This document shows, piece after piece, positions 25,250 through 38,000 of a DNA stretch of 64,000 nucleotides. The position numbers and the translations under genes were made by a program. Origin of the DNA: Strix aluco (Eukaryota; Chordata; Aves; Strigiformes; Strigidae); the NCBI RefSeq assembly GCF_031877795.1, contig NC_133933.1, forward strand, positions 67,720,003 through 67,784,002, read 5' to 3'. The notes under the pieces are model-generated. The model saw only the letters and a program-made list of their open reading frames with translations. It was not told where the DNA came from and did no database searches. Every line of letters starts with the position of its first letter. The first letter of the stretch is position 1.

Positions 25250-26690
25250 TCACCCACAGCCCTTTGCTGCACTTTTCTGGTGCCAGAGAAGCCCCTGGGG
25301 CTTTCCTCGGGCAGGCTTTTCCCAAGCGCTGCGCGGCTGTATCGCAACCAGGCGCTACGCACGCATCTGCCGCAAAAGCTGCTGCAGTAAAGTACCGCTG
25401 CTACGCGATCTCCTTCCTGGTGCGCGGGAGCATCGGGCGCAAATGCCGCTTGATGGTGATCCGCTGGCTGGGCTCCGCTGTACAGACAAGCCCTTCCAAG
25501 CAACTCTTGTGGATGGATGCGCACCCCGCCCGACAGGTAACCAGGCAGCGGCCGGGGGGCCCCGACCCCTCGGATCGCTCTTCGGGGAGGGAGAGGATAA
25601 AAGGCGACAGCTTTTAATCGTGGCGGAGCGGGAGGAGATTAGAGCTGCTGCCGGCGGGGCACGGAGCCCCCGGCCGTGGGACGGAGTTGGGGGTGGAGGA
25701 GAGACACACGACGACGTAGGGCAGGGCCACGCCGCTCCCCCGGGACACAGGCCCGGAGGCGGCCTGCGGGCCACCATCAGCGCCGCGGGCCGCCATCTTC
25801 CTTGCGGACGGCTACCCAAAACCAAGATGGCGCCGGGGCGGTGAGCAGTGCCGGTGTTTCCCCGCCCAGAGCGGAAGTGACGCACCCGCGGCGGCGGCAG
25901 CCGCCCCCCGCTCTGTATGGTGGTTTTTTCTTTTTCCCTTTGGGCCCCGCGTCTCGTCCTCCGGCGAGACGGGAAATGGCCGCCGAGCCGCGATAAGGAG
26001 CGGGGCCGCCGGGAGTTCCGCTCGCTAGGTGAGGAAGGGGCGGAGGTGAAGAGGCGGCGGGGAGGGTTTGCGGGACGGTGGCGTGCGTAGCCGCGGCCGA
26101 GCCAGCCCCGGGGTGGCGGGCGGGGGTGTGTGTGCGTGTGTAAGATGGCGGGGGGAGTCTGAGGGGGAGCCGGCCTCCCCCCATCTCCCCTGCGCCGCCC
26201 CTCCGCGGCGCTCGCGTCCCCCGCGCGCCGTCGCCCCTCCCGCCTCCCCTCCCCCCGCGGCCGCGCGGTGCCCGCGCGCCGCGCCGTCCCGCCCTTCCCC
26301 GCCGCGTGACCTCGGCGCTCCGCAGCCATTATCCTCGTCGCCACCCCCCTCCCCGCGCTGGCCGCGCCAGCTCCGGGGCGACGGGCCCGATCGCTCCCCC
26401 CGGGGAGGGGCCGGGCAGCCGCTGCCGCCGCTTCTTGCGGGAGTCGCGCCGAGCCGGCGTCGCTCCTCCCTGGGCCTGGACGGCGCCTCGGGGAGCGAAG
26501 GTAGAGAGCGAAGGGGCAGCGGGAGGCGGCCGCGGAGCTGCCTTGGGCTGGTTCGCGGCTTCTGGGAGTCTGGCGGGGGGGCGCGCAGAATGGGCGGCCT
26601 GCCCCGTTGGGCCTCCACCCCGGCCCACCTGCGTTTGCAGTCTTTCCGCCCTCCCTGTGGGAGATAAGCCCGAGGGGATCGCCGTGCAGC
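25250..26690. promoter_or_regulatory. CpG island, BCLAF1 promoter (possibly bidirectional)
   Basis: About 1.4 kb of GC-rich, CpG-dense DNA upstream of BCLAF1. YY1-type motifs occur at 25790-25799 (reverse), 25824-25832 and 26142-26151. An ETS plus CRE-half site (CGGAAGTGACG) lies at 25872-25882. There is no TATA box near these. The VAC8-like gene points away on the other strand, so the island may serve both. The transcription start is inferred to lie between about 25,850 and 26,000. Confidence 0.8.
25900..26028 (+). other. BCLAF1: Candidate BCLAF1 exon 1 (5' UTR)
   Basis: A good donor (GCTAG/GTGAGG) follows 26028, just downstream of the ETS/CRE and YY1 sites, which makes this the best candidate for the first non-coding exon. 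The 5' border is a guess. A second donor-like site follows CGAAG near 26500. Confidence 0.45.
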
Positions 26691-29600
26691 ACTGTTTATA
26701 GGAATATAAAATCTCCCCGTTATCCTCGCGGGTGTGACTCTAAGGAGGGAAACGGTGCTGGGGTGAAAGGATGCTGCCCGGTATTGGATCAGCCTTTACG
26801 CTCCTTAGAGGAACTTCCCTTCGGGCATGACTGCGGTTCAAGTGCTTGTGCCTTAAACTCTGCTCCTGCTTCCCTCCCTGCGCGTTAACTGTTTAGAAAT
26901 GCCCGCAGAAGCCGGTGAGGGACAGGAGTCGGTTTCATGCGCCTTGCTGAAAGGGGCTATTTTATTCCCGTTGTTGATCATACTGGAGTATATAACCTTC
27001 GCTGGATCTTGTCTTTTATTTCTCGTTCGCTTTGTAAACCCCCTACTTTTCGCCCTTAATTTTTTTAATGAAAATCAGATTCTTGTTTTTTGTGTCATGG
27101 TGATCCTTTACCAAGTCAGTGCAACTTGTCCCTTGTTTATCTCTGAGATCAAAGTTTTACCTTGACAGTAGCGGTTAAATTTTACTACAGAAAGACCCGG
27201 GGGCATACAAAACAAAGGAACTCTTGACACTGCAAGTAGTCACTGCTTGAGTAATGTTTGGTTTATTATAAATATATAAAAATGTTCCTTAGAATAGTTG
27301 TTCTTAGTGTGGGAAGGATTGATTAAAAAGCGTGCGGTTCCAGGAAAGTGCTGTCTAGCAGTTGTCTTTTTCCTCCTTTCTCCTGTTTCTCCTCTTGGAT
27401 AATCTCATTGCTTTAGACAAAGTGGGGAGAATAAGATGGGGTAAAGGCTCTGGCTCCGAGACGTAGTCCAAGCATGCAGCTTCTTGTGACGGGGAGGGTA
27501 GGAATTGCTTCCTCCCACTCGTCCCTTTTGATGTTGAGTGACAGGCTGTGCTGAATGGCAGGAAGAGGTTTGATGTGTTACATACGTATCAGTACTTGGG
27601 GCGTGACTGCCTCTCCTGAGCATTGGCTCCATGACTTGAGCAAGGCTTTAGTGGGCCTGGCTGTGTGAAGCAATTCATCAGGTGGAGGCTGTGGCTGAGG
27701 GGATCTTTCTTGGGGGAAATGGGGGGGAGCACGTACTGTGGGGAAGGGCCTGTTGCCATTGGGGATGAAGAAAACTTGGAGTGGTTGTAGGAATTTAGAA
27801 AGGGTCAGCAGGGAGCTGTCGTTTGGAGCTAGAGTGCAGGTATTTGGGTGGATTGGGTTTGGGCTGGTTGTCAAGGAGAGATTGTGCTGTAGGGGTTTGA
27901 GGAATGCCAGAGAACATTTGGGGTTTGTTTACAAGTAGTGAAGATAGGGGAAGGAAACTACTGAAGAAAGTAAGCCTTGGGGTACTGTATTCAGTTTATC
28001 TGTGTGAGAGTTTTTCCCAAAGGTGGTCTGAAAAAGTGCATTGCTGTCTTGTTCATTGCTGTCATGGCATTGGCCTCCGTGCAGCCTTGTGGTAAATGGG
28101 ATCTGGGAGGTGATGTGGCTGAAACGTCAGCTTTGTCTTTATCCAGAGTAGTTTTCTTCTGGATCAGTTCACTGCTCCAGCTCACCGAGCCCCTGTATGA
28201 ATATCAGTCTTGGAACAGATGAGGGAGGGAAGATAGCCTTTTCTGCAGCAGCATGCTCATAGAAACCACTGTGTAAGGGCATATGAAAACACAACACAAA
28301 CAAAAAAATGATAAGAATGGCTATCCAAAACAACGTGTATCCAAAAGCATGCTAATTCTTTTTTGTGTATTGACAAAATTTTTAGGAATAGTCACTTTGA
28401 TTTCTGTGTTTTCTTAGTTAGAGGAGAAACATGCTTTTGTTTGCCAATAGTATTACATAAAAGAACAGCTACCAATCATATGATAGTTTTGCAGGGCTGA
28501 TCTTGCTGTTATTAGGATGCTGTTTTTTGACTTAATTTGCAAATATTTTATATTGTTTTCTATGAAGAAATTAATGAATTAAGAAAAAAGCTTTTTTATT
28601 TGTTTTACTGTTCCTGGTGAATTTTCATGCTCTAATTCTTATGTGAGTATGTTTTGTGTTTGCAACTGTGGAGATAATATAAAGATTAATATTGTATAGC
28701 AAGAATAGAAAATAGGGGGGAAATATCCTTCCCAGCTCTTATTAATACATTCCAAGATAGTTAGGGCAAATTTTCTATGGTATTTTAGTATTTGTAAGAC
28801 TGTAGTCATTGATGGATCTGAGTGGTATGGGTTTACAGTCACTAATGAAATGCATTCTATTCTTATTTGTGATGTGCCGCTGTTAAAATAAAGGTGGGAG
28901 GGAGAGGGGAAGAGGTAAAGAATGGATAAGAAAGCATGGCAGATGTACAAGCATTGAATACCGATGCCTTTACACTACTGTCTCAGTAAGACTGATCTTC
29001 TTTAATTCAGTGTGTGTATTATGAGGCAATATTACAAATTCTGTGGGATTTCTTCAAGACTGCCCTATCCCCTTTTGTTTTGTCCTGGTTGTAGAATCTT
29101 CATTTCTTTTGAAGCCGGAATCTCTGAATGAAAATGTGTTTTGGCAACGGCTTGTGAATTACTTTAACAAGATTTTGGCTTAAATCTTTCTGACAGCTTT
29201 CAAGTAATGCAAGAGAAATGTAGACTACTAAATAACTATAACTGAAGGATAGCTAAAATAATGAAGCTAAGAGGAAGCAGTGTTTTGCTAGTGTAAGTGG
29301 GGATAACTGTCCTAAAATGTCTTCAGAAACTTCCACGTGCTATAGAACTTTTAAAATGGCTTAACAGATATGTTTGTGTACTCTGAGAAAGCTTTAACAT
29401 CAGTGGTGTGGTAAAGAATCTTAAAAATAATGTTTAAAAGTAATTGAAAACAGTTTTCTTTGTTTTCCATTTTTTTTCTTTGAAACATAGCAAATCTTAA
29501 GTGACATTTACTTCCTCATTATTGTGTTGCTTGTGGTGGCATGAGCCTGATTCTGTTGTGTATCTTGTATTTGCTTGATGGTTACACTTGCTGGCTGAGA

Positions 29601-32600
29601 CTGATTTAAGACACCCAAAGATCCTGCTGTTAAGTTGTTAAAAAACTAATCTTGAATTTCTCTTTGGATATGAATGTGACTCAGTATCTGACAGGTAGTG
29701 GACTATCGTTTTTTTTTAAAATGTCTAGGTTTCTGTATTAAGGTTTGGTTGTTTGGGTTTGGGGAGGGCTGTGTGTGTGTTTTTAAATTCTTTTTTTTTT
29801 TCTAAAGCTGCTTGCAAGTACTGTTAAAAAGCTTAACTTTCAAGTTGTTGCTGATGGCTTTGCCAAGCTACTTTTAGGGAAGCTTTGGAATTGCAGGGCT
29901 ACCAAAAGAAGCAGTCCTGTCTGGCTGCTATTGCAGCTTCCCTGTCTTGGCCCAAAAGTTTGTGAGGCTGTGTCATGAACCGTATTGGAAAAATCATTTG
30001 TATTGAGACTAATCCAGGTGGTCCATACGTTTTCTGATCTAATTCACTATGTGACTGCAGAAATACTTGTTCTGGTATAAGGGAGAAGATCGTCAGGAAC
30101 GTGAGGAAACAAAGGATAGGAGAGATTGGACTGTTTCTTTAAACTAGCAGTGCCAGCTTATTCTGTTTTAAAGTACTGTGGAGCTGCAGCACCTTCCTTT
30201 GTAATATCCCCATTTTTTAGCACAGGAGTGAAATGGTTGAGAGCCAAGCATCTTTTCCCATGTTTAGGGTAGAAAGCAAGGGAAAAAGAAGCCTGAGTTG
30301 CAGAAAGAATGTGGATTACAGCCCTGGTGTTTCAGGCGTAGACCATGTTCCTAGCAGTCATGGTCCTCTCTTGAAAGTGCGTGGTGTTAGTGATGACATC
30401 TTGTGTCGCATTCTTAATATGCATCTTTGGCAGACTCTGGGTCTCTTCTGAGACAAGTCTGGAGATGAGCTTCGTGCACTGAAGTGAGAGGGGCAGCTTG
30501 TCTTTTTGATTTAGTGATGGATGTTGTGTAGCAACATATGATGCTTAACACCTCTTTTTCGTTGCCCTTTACCACTCCTGACCTAACCTGACATGGTGTA
30601 GCCACTACAAACTGACAGTGAGCATGAAAGTCTACAGGAGGAGGCTGTGGGTGATTTTATTTGGTACCGTGAAACGGTATTTTGTAGTTGTGATGCTTTC
30701 AGAGGAATGTGTACTTTTTTCACAAAAAAGCGTATAGAAGCTTACTGTTACGAAGGAGCTGTTTTCCTACATATTTCTGTATCTACCACTATTGTTCTCT
30801 AAATTAGCTTTAATAGAGGTTAATCAAATTTTAGACTTGCATATTGTGAGAATATTTACACAGACAAACATTCAAAAAATAGCTATGCGGTCTTTTCACT
30901 TCTGTTCTGAAGTATGAGCATTGTTTGGAAAAGGGGGTTTTGTGTGTCAACCTTTTATCTATTACAATTAAATGGAAACAAAAGCTGCAAATAGTTGAAG
31001 TTTTTTTAATTCAATATTTAAAGTTTTCTATTCAACTCTAAGAGTTTCTATTCAAAACTCTTCTTTTAAAATGTTATATCCATACTTTTCTTAAAAAAAA
31101 AAATAGGGAGAAGGGTAGCAAATATATTTTAGTTGTCAGGGTTGGACATGGTATATCCAGTGGCTGTTTCAAAAAAAGAACGTGTGGCTGCTTCTCACCT
31201 TGCCATTTACTAGAAAAGATTCCTAAAACTGTGGAAGTGACTGCCAGAGTTTGAGCTTTAGTAATTTAAGATCCTGTCTTCTGCCTAGAGTTTTTAAAGG
31301 TGAAGCAAATATCTTGTTCTATATCCCCAGGATCTAAAGACTTATCTAAATCAGGATTTTGGATTTCAGCTAACACTAACAGATTGTTTTTAGAAGTCAG
31401 AAGTAGAGATGATTTATTGATGTAAAATCTTGGACTGAACTTCAACCATTTAGCTGAAGTTTGTGTTACTTTTTCTGTACAAGACTTCTGAATGCCTTAA
31501 CCTTTGCTAGCTAATATCATCTCGCCTTTTGTCTAGACAAGATCTGAAATGGTCCGATACACTACTGTCCTCCTTCAGAGACTCATGCTTGCTGATGATG
31601 AGAAGTAAAAACTTAATCTTATTAAAGCATATATTTTGTAGAAATTGGAAATATCTTGGTCACTACTAGTGAATGGTAAGTGGACTTTTGAAAGCGGTGT
31701 TTATGAACACAAGTGCTACATTTCTTTTAGATGAAGAAAACATTGAAAACATCTGTGAACAAGTGTGGAAGTGTCATTTAGGAGCAGTGGATGTCTTATG
31801 GCTTTGGCTTTAATGAATAATTTATCGAGATGTAGAATTTCTGGAAGATCCATCCTGTCTCTGTTGAATTGGGACAAAATTCCAAGTTGCTTGGGTGGAA
31901 TTGGAAAGTTTGCTTAATGTTTAGTTAGACTACAAATGTATACATAGTTTTAAGGCTTTGAGGTAAAGAAAAGATGAGGCCAGTGAAAAGTTCATACTTC
32001 TGAGGCTGGTTTCATTATTACAATTATGCTTTGTTTCTGTATGCCTGTAAAAACATTTTTGAAGAAGGAGATATTGATTATTTAGGTAAACTCATACGAT
32101 GCATTTTAATGTATGCATTTTAAACAAGAAGGTATAACAGAGTAATGCTTGTATAAATGTTGCAGAAGAAACTTAAAGATAAAGCTTTCACTGTCCTAAG
32201 TCCTCATCCTAGTTTTTTGGTTTTGTGGTTTTTGTGTTTTTTTTTTTTTTTTTTTTTTCCCCAGAAAAGATAGCTCCAATCAGGTGCAAAGCTGTAGGTT
32301 AGAGTTCAGACTGGTCTAACAGTTAGCCATTGTCCTTTTTATTCCTTCCTCCTGACTGCATGCTGCTCTTTCCCCCGTAATTCAGCTCTGGCACTTGTTT
32401 GGCCCTTCATTAAGCCAGTTTGATAACCTAGCCTTATGAAAGTGATTTCTGGGTATGAAATCCTGCTCGTTGAAGGACCCAAAGGGTGTCTGTGCTGGTG
32501 TGAAGGTGAGGATACAGCCCTGTAAGCAAGGCTGAAGGAGTGATCATGTATGGAAGGGGAGTAGGATTTGCCCCTTGGCAGTGACTAGCTGTTGAGCTGC

Positions 32601-32768
32601 TCCAGTCTTAACATGTGGCTTCACTGAGTCCAAGAGTAAATTTGCCATATCTTACGTGTTGTCTTCTCATGATAAACAGATTAATGTTTGAACCCATTTA
32701 AGCAAAAAGTATTACCTTCCCTTTAGTAAAAATTCATGCCTTTGACAGTCTTTTTTTCTGTTCTATAG
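26029..32768. other. BCLAF1 intron 1
   Basis: A large first intron. Its first 700 bp are still CpG-rich and the rest is AT-rich. Scattered open frames (27.4-28.2 and 30.2 kb) look like chance, and I find no mobile element with clear ends. Confidence 0.5.
26692..27180. other. Start of AT-rich BCLAF1 intron 1
   Basis: Base composition falls sharply after the CpG island. Two open frames (26607-26888 and 26899-27165) are unconserved-looking and unsupported. Confidence 0.35.
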
Positions 32769-32842
32769 GGAACAGTATTGTTGAAAGCACAAATAGAGAG
32801 TGTTGAAATAATTGCTTCATTGGCACCAACTAACGGTTTGAG
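32769..32842 (+). other. BCLAF1: Candidate BCLAF1 5' UTR exon 2
   Basis: A 74-nt segment between a strong acceptor (pyrimidine-rich tract and TATAG) and the donor GAG/GTAAGA. It carries no useful start codon in frame with the next exon, so it would be non-coding. Confidence 0.5.
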
Positions 32843-34914
32843 GTAAGATTAACTTAATTCTATTTTTAAATGTTCTGATTGAACCCAACCATTTAAAATG
32901 AGAATTGATTTTGTTTTCCTAAAATTTAGGCTTGCAATAAGAAACTACAATATATAAAAGTTTCTGAAATGAGTGTATCTCTTGTAAAGGTCAGCTATCA
33001 TACAGTGTATATGTACTTGTCATACATAGAATGCAAATGTATACATGCTATTGTTGAATACAGGGAAAATCAAATTTCCTTTAAGCTGAGATTAGGTTGT
33101 ATTATAAACATACTGTACATCTGAAGATTGGTCAGAAAATTACTTGTAATAGCAAAAAACCAGAGGGTTCTTTGTTACTCTTTCGAAAATGATATGCTTC
33201 ATGTCTTACAACAGTTTAAAAACTCTGAATTTATGTTGCCTGTGAGTAGATGAACATAAAAGATTATAAGCCATTTTCTGTGAGTTTAATTGAACACAAT
33301 GAATTAGAAACCATCTTCTGAGTATAGGTTATGTAAATTTGCTTTTTAATGGCAGGAGCCAATAAAAGACAGGATTCAATATATTCTTCTTCAAGGTAAA
33401 TAATTTTTTCTTAGTTAAATGGAAAGCTAGTTTGGTTAAATTTTTTTTTTGCTGGGTTAGTTTCAGATGAGTTTACATTTCTTTGGGGCCATGCAAACTC
33501 TTGTGCTACTGTGGTGGGGAAATATGGGGCAGGAGGGACCAGTTGGTAGGGGAAAGGTTGGTCTGCTTTTTTTTCAGGGGGGTTATTTTATATGTGTCTA
33601 AAATCTCTGAAATTTCATTAACTTTAAATTAAGCTCTATTGCTGTTTATTTGTCTTTACATAATTGAAATATCACCCAGGTAACAAGAAAGATTATATAA
33701 AGTACCTTGTGACAGAGAGTGCTTGTTGTGTTGAGCTTGTATTTTCAATACAATAATTTTAGGCTTCATGCTTGTTTGCAGTACAAAAGCTAAATGTTTG
33801 ATTTTTCCATTTTTGTTTTAATTATTATTAAACAATGATGATGATAGGTATTGAGCATACAAAGGCCTGAAAATGTGGAGTTATTTGTTCACAGTTTATG
33901 TTCAGGTTGTCTAATGTGATACCTTTTTTTTTTAAAGCTGAGCAGTTTCAAAAGAAAATGGTAATGGGTCAAAGCTTTTATTAAATTGGGGATTTTTAGC
34001 CACTGATCTGAAAAGGAAAAGGTGTGTATTTTTTTTGTGGTTAGCACTAAGTAATTCTAAATATTTATTATGACTGTACATAAGAAGAAATGATAGTTTC
34101 TTGTGAGTTTATTTTCTTTTAGGACTCACTGCTTCATAATCAATTGTAGTTTTCATAGATTAATTTGGGCTGAAGAATGTTGAATTCTGTTGCAAGCTAT
34201 ATTATTTAACTAGTTTTTAAAATCTTTAAGCTGGCCATGCATTTTACATGTAGTTTAAAAGGCAAAGTTAACCTAAAAAGATGCAGGGTGGGCATATTGA
34301 CTGGTGGAAAATCGGATCAGAGTGATTAGCTTTAGTACATGTGGTAAGAGAAATAATATCCCTTGGCTCAACCAACAACTGCTGGACAGAATACTTCAGG
34401 GCTTTTTCTTTGCTTATGTAAAAGGTACATTGTAGGGGACTGTAAAGTCTTTCCAGAGAAGGATGGGTGCATTGGAAATGCAAGGATACTGTAAACCACA
34501 CAAATGGCAAGAATTTTGTTTAAAATGTGTAATTGTCCAGATTTATGTTATTTCTTGCCTTAATTTGCAGAAATGTGTTTTTTTTCCTGTTACTTCCTCT
34601 CTCCTTTTACAGGATCAGTTTGCAATTAGATCTGAAAAATCTTTTACTGCTTACTGTTTCAGACAAACCATGTGCCCTGTAGATTTGTTGAATTATTTAA
34701 AGTGTGATTGAGCTTTTAATTTACTAATAAATGTACTCATATTGTCTTCAAAGTTCTTTTGTTTAGGAAATGCTATACGTCTTTCTAATATTCTCATTTT
34801 AGTATATAAAAATTTTGTTCGTTTATATGGACTCTAAATAGTTGCTTCCTTTTTTTTTCCCCCCCATCCCCTCACTGCTTTTCCTTTTGGGAAGGAGTAT
34901 ACCTACTGGGAAAA

Positions 34915-35018
34915 ATGGGTCGATCTAACTCTAGATCACATTCTTCAAGATCAAAGTCCAGATCTCAGTCCAGCTCTAGGTCAAGATCCAGATCACATTC
35001 TAGAAAAAAGAGATACAG
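34915..35018 (+). CDS. BCLAF1: BCLAF1 coding exon 1
   Basis: Holds the start codon (AAAAATGG context) and the first 34 residues of the RS domain. The exon itself probably begins at 34895 after a long pyrimidine tract and GGGAAG, leaving 20 nt of 5' UTR. The donor follows TACAG. Confidence 0.95.
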
Positions 35019-38000
35019 GTAAATTGATGCCTTACTGCATGAAAAGTTGGTTTAGTATATTAGTTTTTATTTGGAAATTATTTTTCAGTTGCATGATGCT
35101 GTGACAAAAGTGAGCCTGGAATCTTATTTCATGTTAGTCATTAGGTAAATTCTGCTTTCAATGTAATTTCTGTTACTTTGATTGTTTAATACTTGGATGT
35201 TTTTCCTCTTGTCCTGTATCTCAAGATAATTTCAGAATGCTAATGTTTTTTTGTGATTTGTGGCTTGTTTGATTCTCCACTCCCCCTTCACATGTTTTCT
35301 TTGTCCAGTCCCTTTCCCTGTGATTTGTTCTGTATTCCTCATGCACCTTTTCAGATCTGGAGTAACTTAAGGCTTCAGCAGATAAGCTTTGCTATATCTT
35401 GTCTTCTTAGTTGCCTCCAGCCTTTTCCTCATCTTTCCTGCTAGTGCACATTACCCTCTCCCAAAAAGAGGTGGCTGAATTGAATGTTTACTGCCTCATC
35501 AGCTGCTGTCCACGGGCTGACATACTAAACTGGGGGGCCATGTAACTTTGAGTTCCAGGCTGTGAACCGTGGTGGCTGAGGAACTGAATGCCATGCTCCA
35601 GAGTGGTGATATGATAATCTCTAATAAAATGACAGGGCAGGCCCCTGAAGCTGGTAATGTCTTAATCATGTGATGCTGAAGTCTGAGTTTCACAGGCCGT
35701 AGAAGTATAGACATGTTTATTATAATCCTTTGAGACAGAAGTAATAAATAAAGATAGATTGTAGAAGTTACTTTAAGACTGTTAGTCTGCTTCCTTTACC
35801 ATTCTGACTGCATTTGAAAAAAACCCTAGCATTTAGTGTCAAGGCATGCTTTTTTATTTCTCCAACTGTCAAATGTTAATGTTTGCCTTTTAATTTTAGT
35901 TCTAGGTCTCGGTCAAGGACATATTCACGATCTCGCAGCAGGGATCGTGTTTATTCTAGAGATTATCGCAGAGATTACAGAAATAATAGAGGAATGAGAC
36001 GTCCCTATGGTTACAGAGGAAGAGGTAGAGGGTATTATCAAGGAGGAGGTGGTAGATACCATCGTGGAGGTTATAGGCCTGTCTGGAACCGAAGACACTC
36101 CCGAAGCCCTAGGCGTGGCCGTTCACGTTCCAGAAGTCCAAAACGAAGGTCTGTGTCTTCCCAGAGGTCCCGGAGCAGATCTCGTCGATCTTACAGATCT
36201 TCGCGGTCCCCAAGGTCCTCTTCATCTCGTTCTTCATCCCCATACAGCAAATCACCTGTCTCTTCCAAAAGACGTGCGTCTCTGGAAAAGCAGGCAAAGA
36301 AAACTGAAGGGGCTCCTTTGCAAGATAGCCCCTTGAAAAATAAGTCACAAGATGAACAGAAAGATACATTTGAACATGACCCATCAGAGTCTCTTGACGA
36401 TTTTAACAAATCATCAGCAGCTTCTGGCGACATTTGGCCTGGCCTTTCAGCGTATGATAACAGTCCAAGGTCACCCCATAGTCCTTCTATTGCCACCCCA
36501 CCTAGTCAGAGTTCATCTTGCTCTGATGCCCCTTTGCTTAGCACAGCTCACTCAGCAAAGGACACACCTCAACATTCCCATTCCATTCAGCATAGTCCCG
36601 AGAGGTCTGGCTCTGGTTCTCTTGGAAATGGTTCTAGTCGTTATAGTCCTTCTCAGAATAGCCCATTGCATCATATCCCTTCGAGAAGAAGCCCTGCAAA
36701 GACAATCCCATCACAGAGTGCTCCCCGTGAGGAGACTCGAGTGCGGTCGTTTTATCCTGAGGGTGGTGAACAGGAAACTGCAAAAGGTGGAAAGTTTATG
36801 AAAAGGTAAGAATTAAATTATAAGCCTAATGTTACCTCTTAAAATGCTGTCCATTATAGAGTTTTGACAAGATCATCACCGTACCCTGGAAAATGCAGTA
36901 TGGAATAATGTGGAGTAGATACTACTAATTTTGTTCTGGTTGGAATTGACCTTGAAGCGTATGCCTTTTCCTCCTAAGATGCTTCAAGTGCTTGGCTGTT
37001 GGCTAGTGGAGATAGAGATGTGTATCCTTGAGGAAAAATCAGTTTGTGCTTTTCCTTTACGGTGTATTTCCTTATACTCCATTTACTGTTTAAAAAAATC
37101 TTAATTGGAATACTGCATCAGACTTGCTTGTTTAATAGTGAATTCTGTTCAGGTATTTTAAAATTTTAATGCTTCGTGTGGTTTGAAATGCAAATTTTCT
37201 GGGGGTCTAAATATGCAGATGATACAATGATTTCTTTGTTAACATAAACAGCATTGATTGCTAATTGTGTGGTGCAATGTAATGACTTGCATTACTTAGG
37301 AAAGAGGGTAGGTCTTGATATTCTTGGAACTTAGTTCTGTTGATGTGAAGGACAACATACTTAAAGTTGAATGTGTGTTTTCCAATTAACGTAAAATTCT
37401 TCAGTGTGCTCTTAAAGTGTTTCATATAGTAGTAATTTTTTTAAAAGTTGTAAAAAATCTTGCTGACACTAGACTGTTCCTATCTAATGTGACGTGTACT
37501 TCAGTGGATTTCTTATAAAATTAATTATAGAACAAAGCTGTGACTATGCTATATAGGCTTGACTGTAGGCTTTTAAATGAATTTGTCCAGTTAGTGATTT
37601 ATTGTGTAAAACCACACTGCTTAGAAGATCAAAAATACGACTTCCCCTGTGTTAGATGTATTGGAGTTGGTGAATGTAATAGGACCTGTGTGAAAATAGT
37701 GTGTACATAAGGCAGTGGCCGAAATAATTAATTGGTAAGTGTATTTCTGTGTCTATGAGAGCTGCCTTCTAAAGGTTCCCTGCTTGTACACGATAGTGAA
37801 TGCATTAAGCCTGTGTCAGATTTTGGAATTCTCTTAGGAATGTTTGGGATCTTGAAAATAATTAACTTTTTTTTTTATGGTATTCCTTTAACTTTTTCAC
37901 TAAAAGAAGTACAAAAATGAACTTGCAGTCTGAATTACCAAATTTCATGTGAATTTGATGGAAAAAATGACTGATGTAAGAGAATGCGAAACTGGGTACC

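Noticed and set aside
25355..26692. 445-codon minus-strand open frame in the CpG island
   Set aside because: Arg/Pro/Gly/Ala-rich and overlapped by other long frames on both strands. High GC removes stops, and there is no family resemblance.
36109..36496. Minus-strand frames opposite BCLAF1 coding exon 2
   Set aside because: They are shadows of the RS-rich plus-strand coding sequence.
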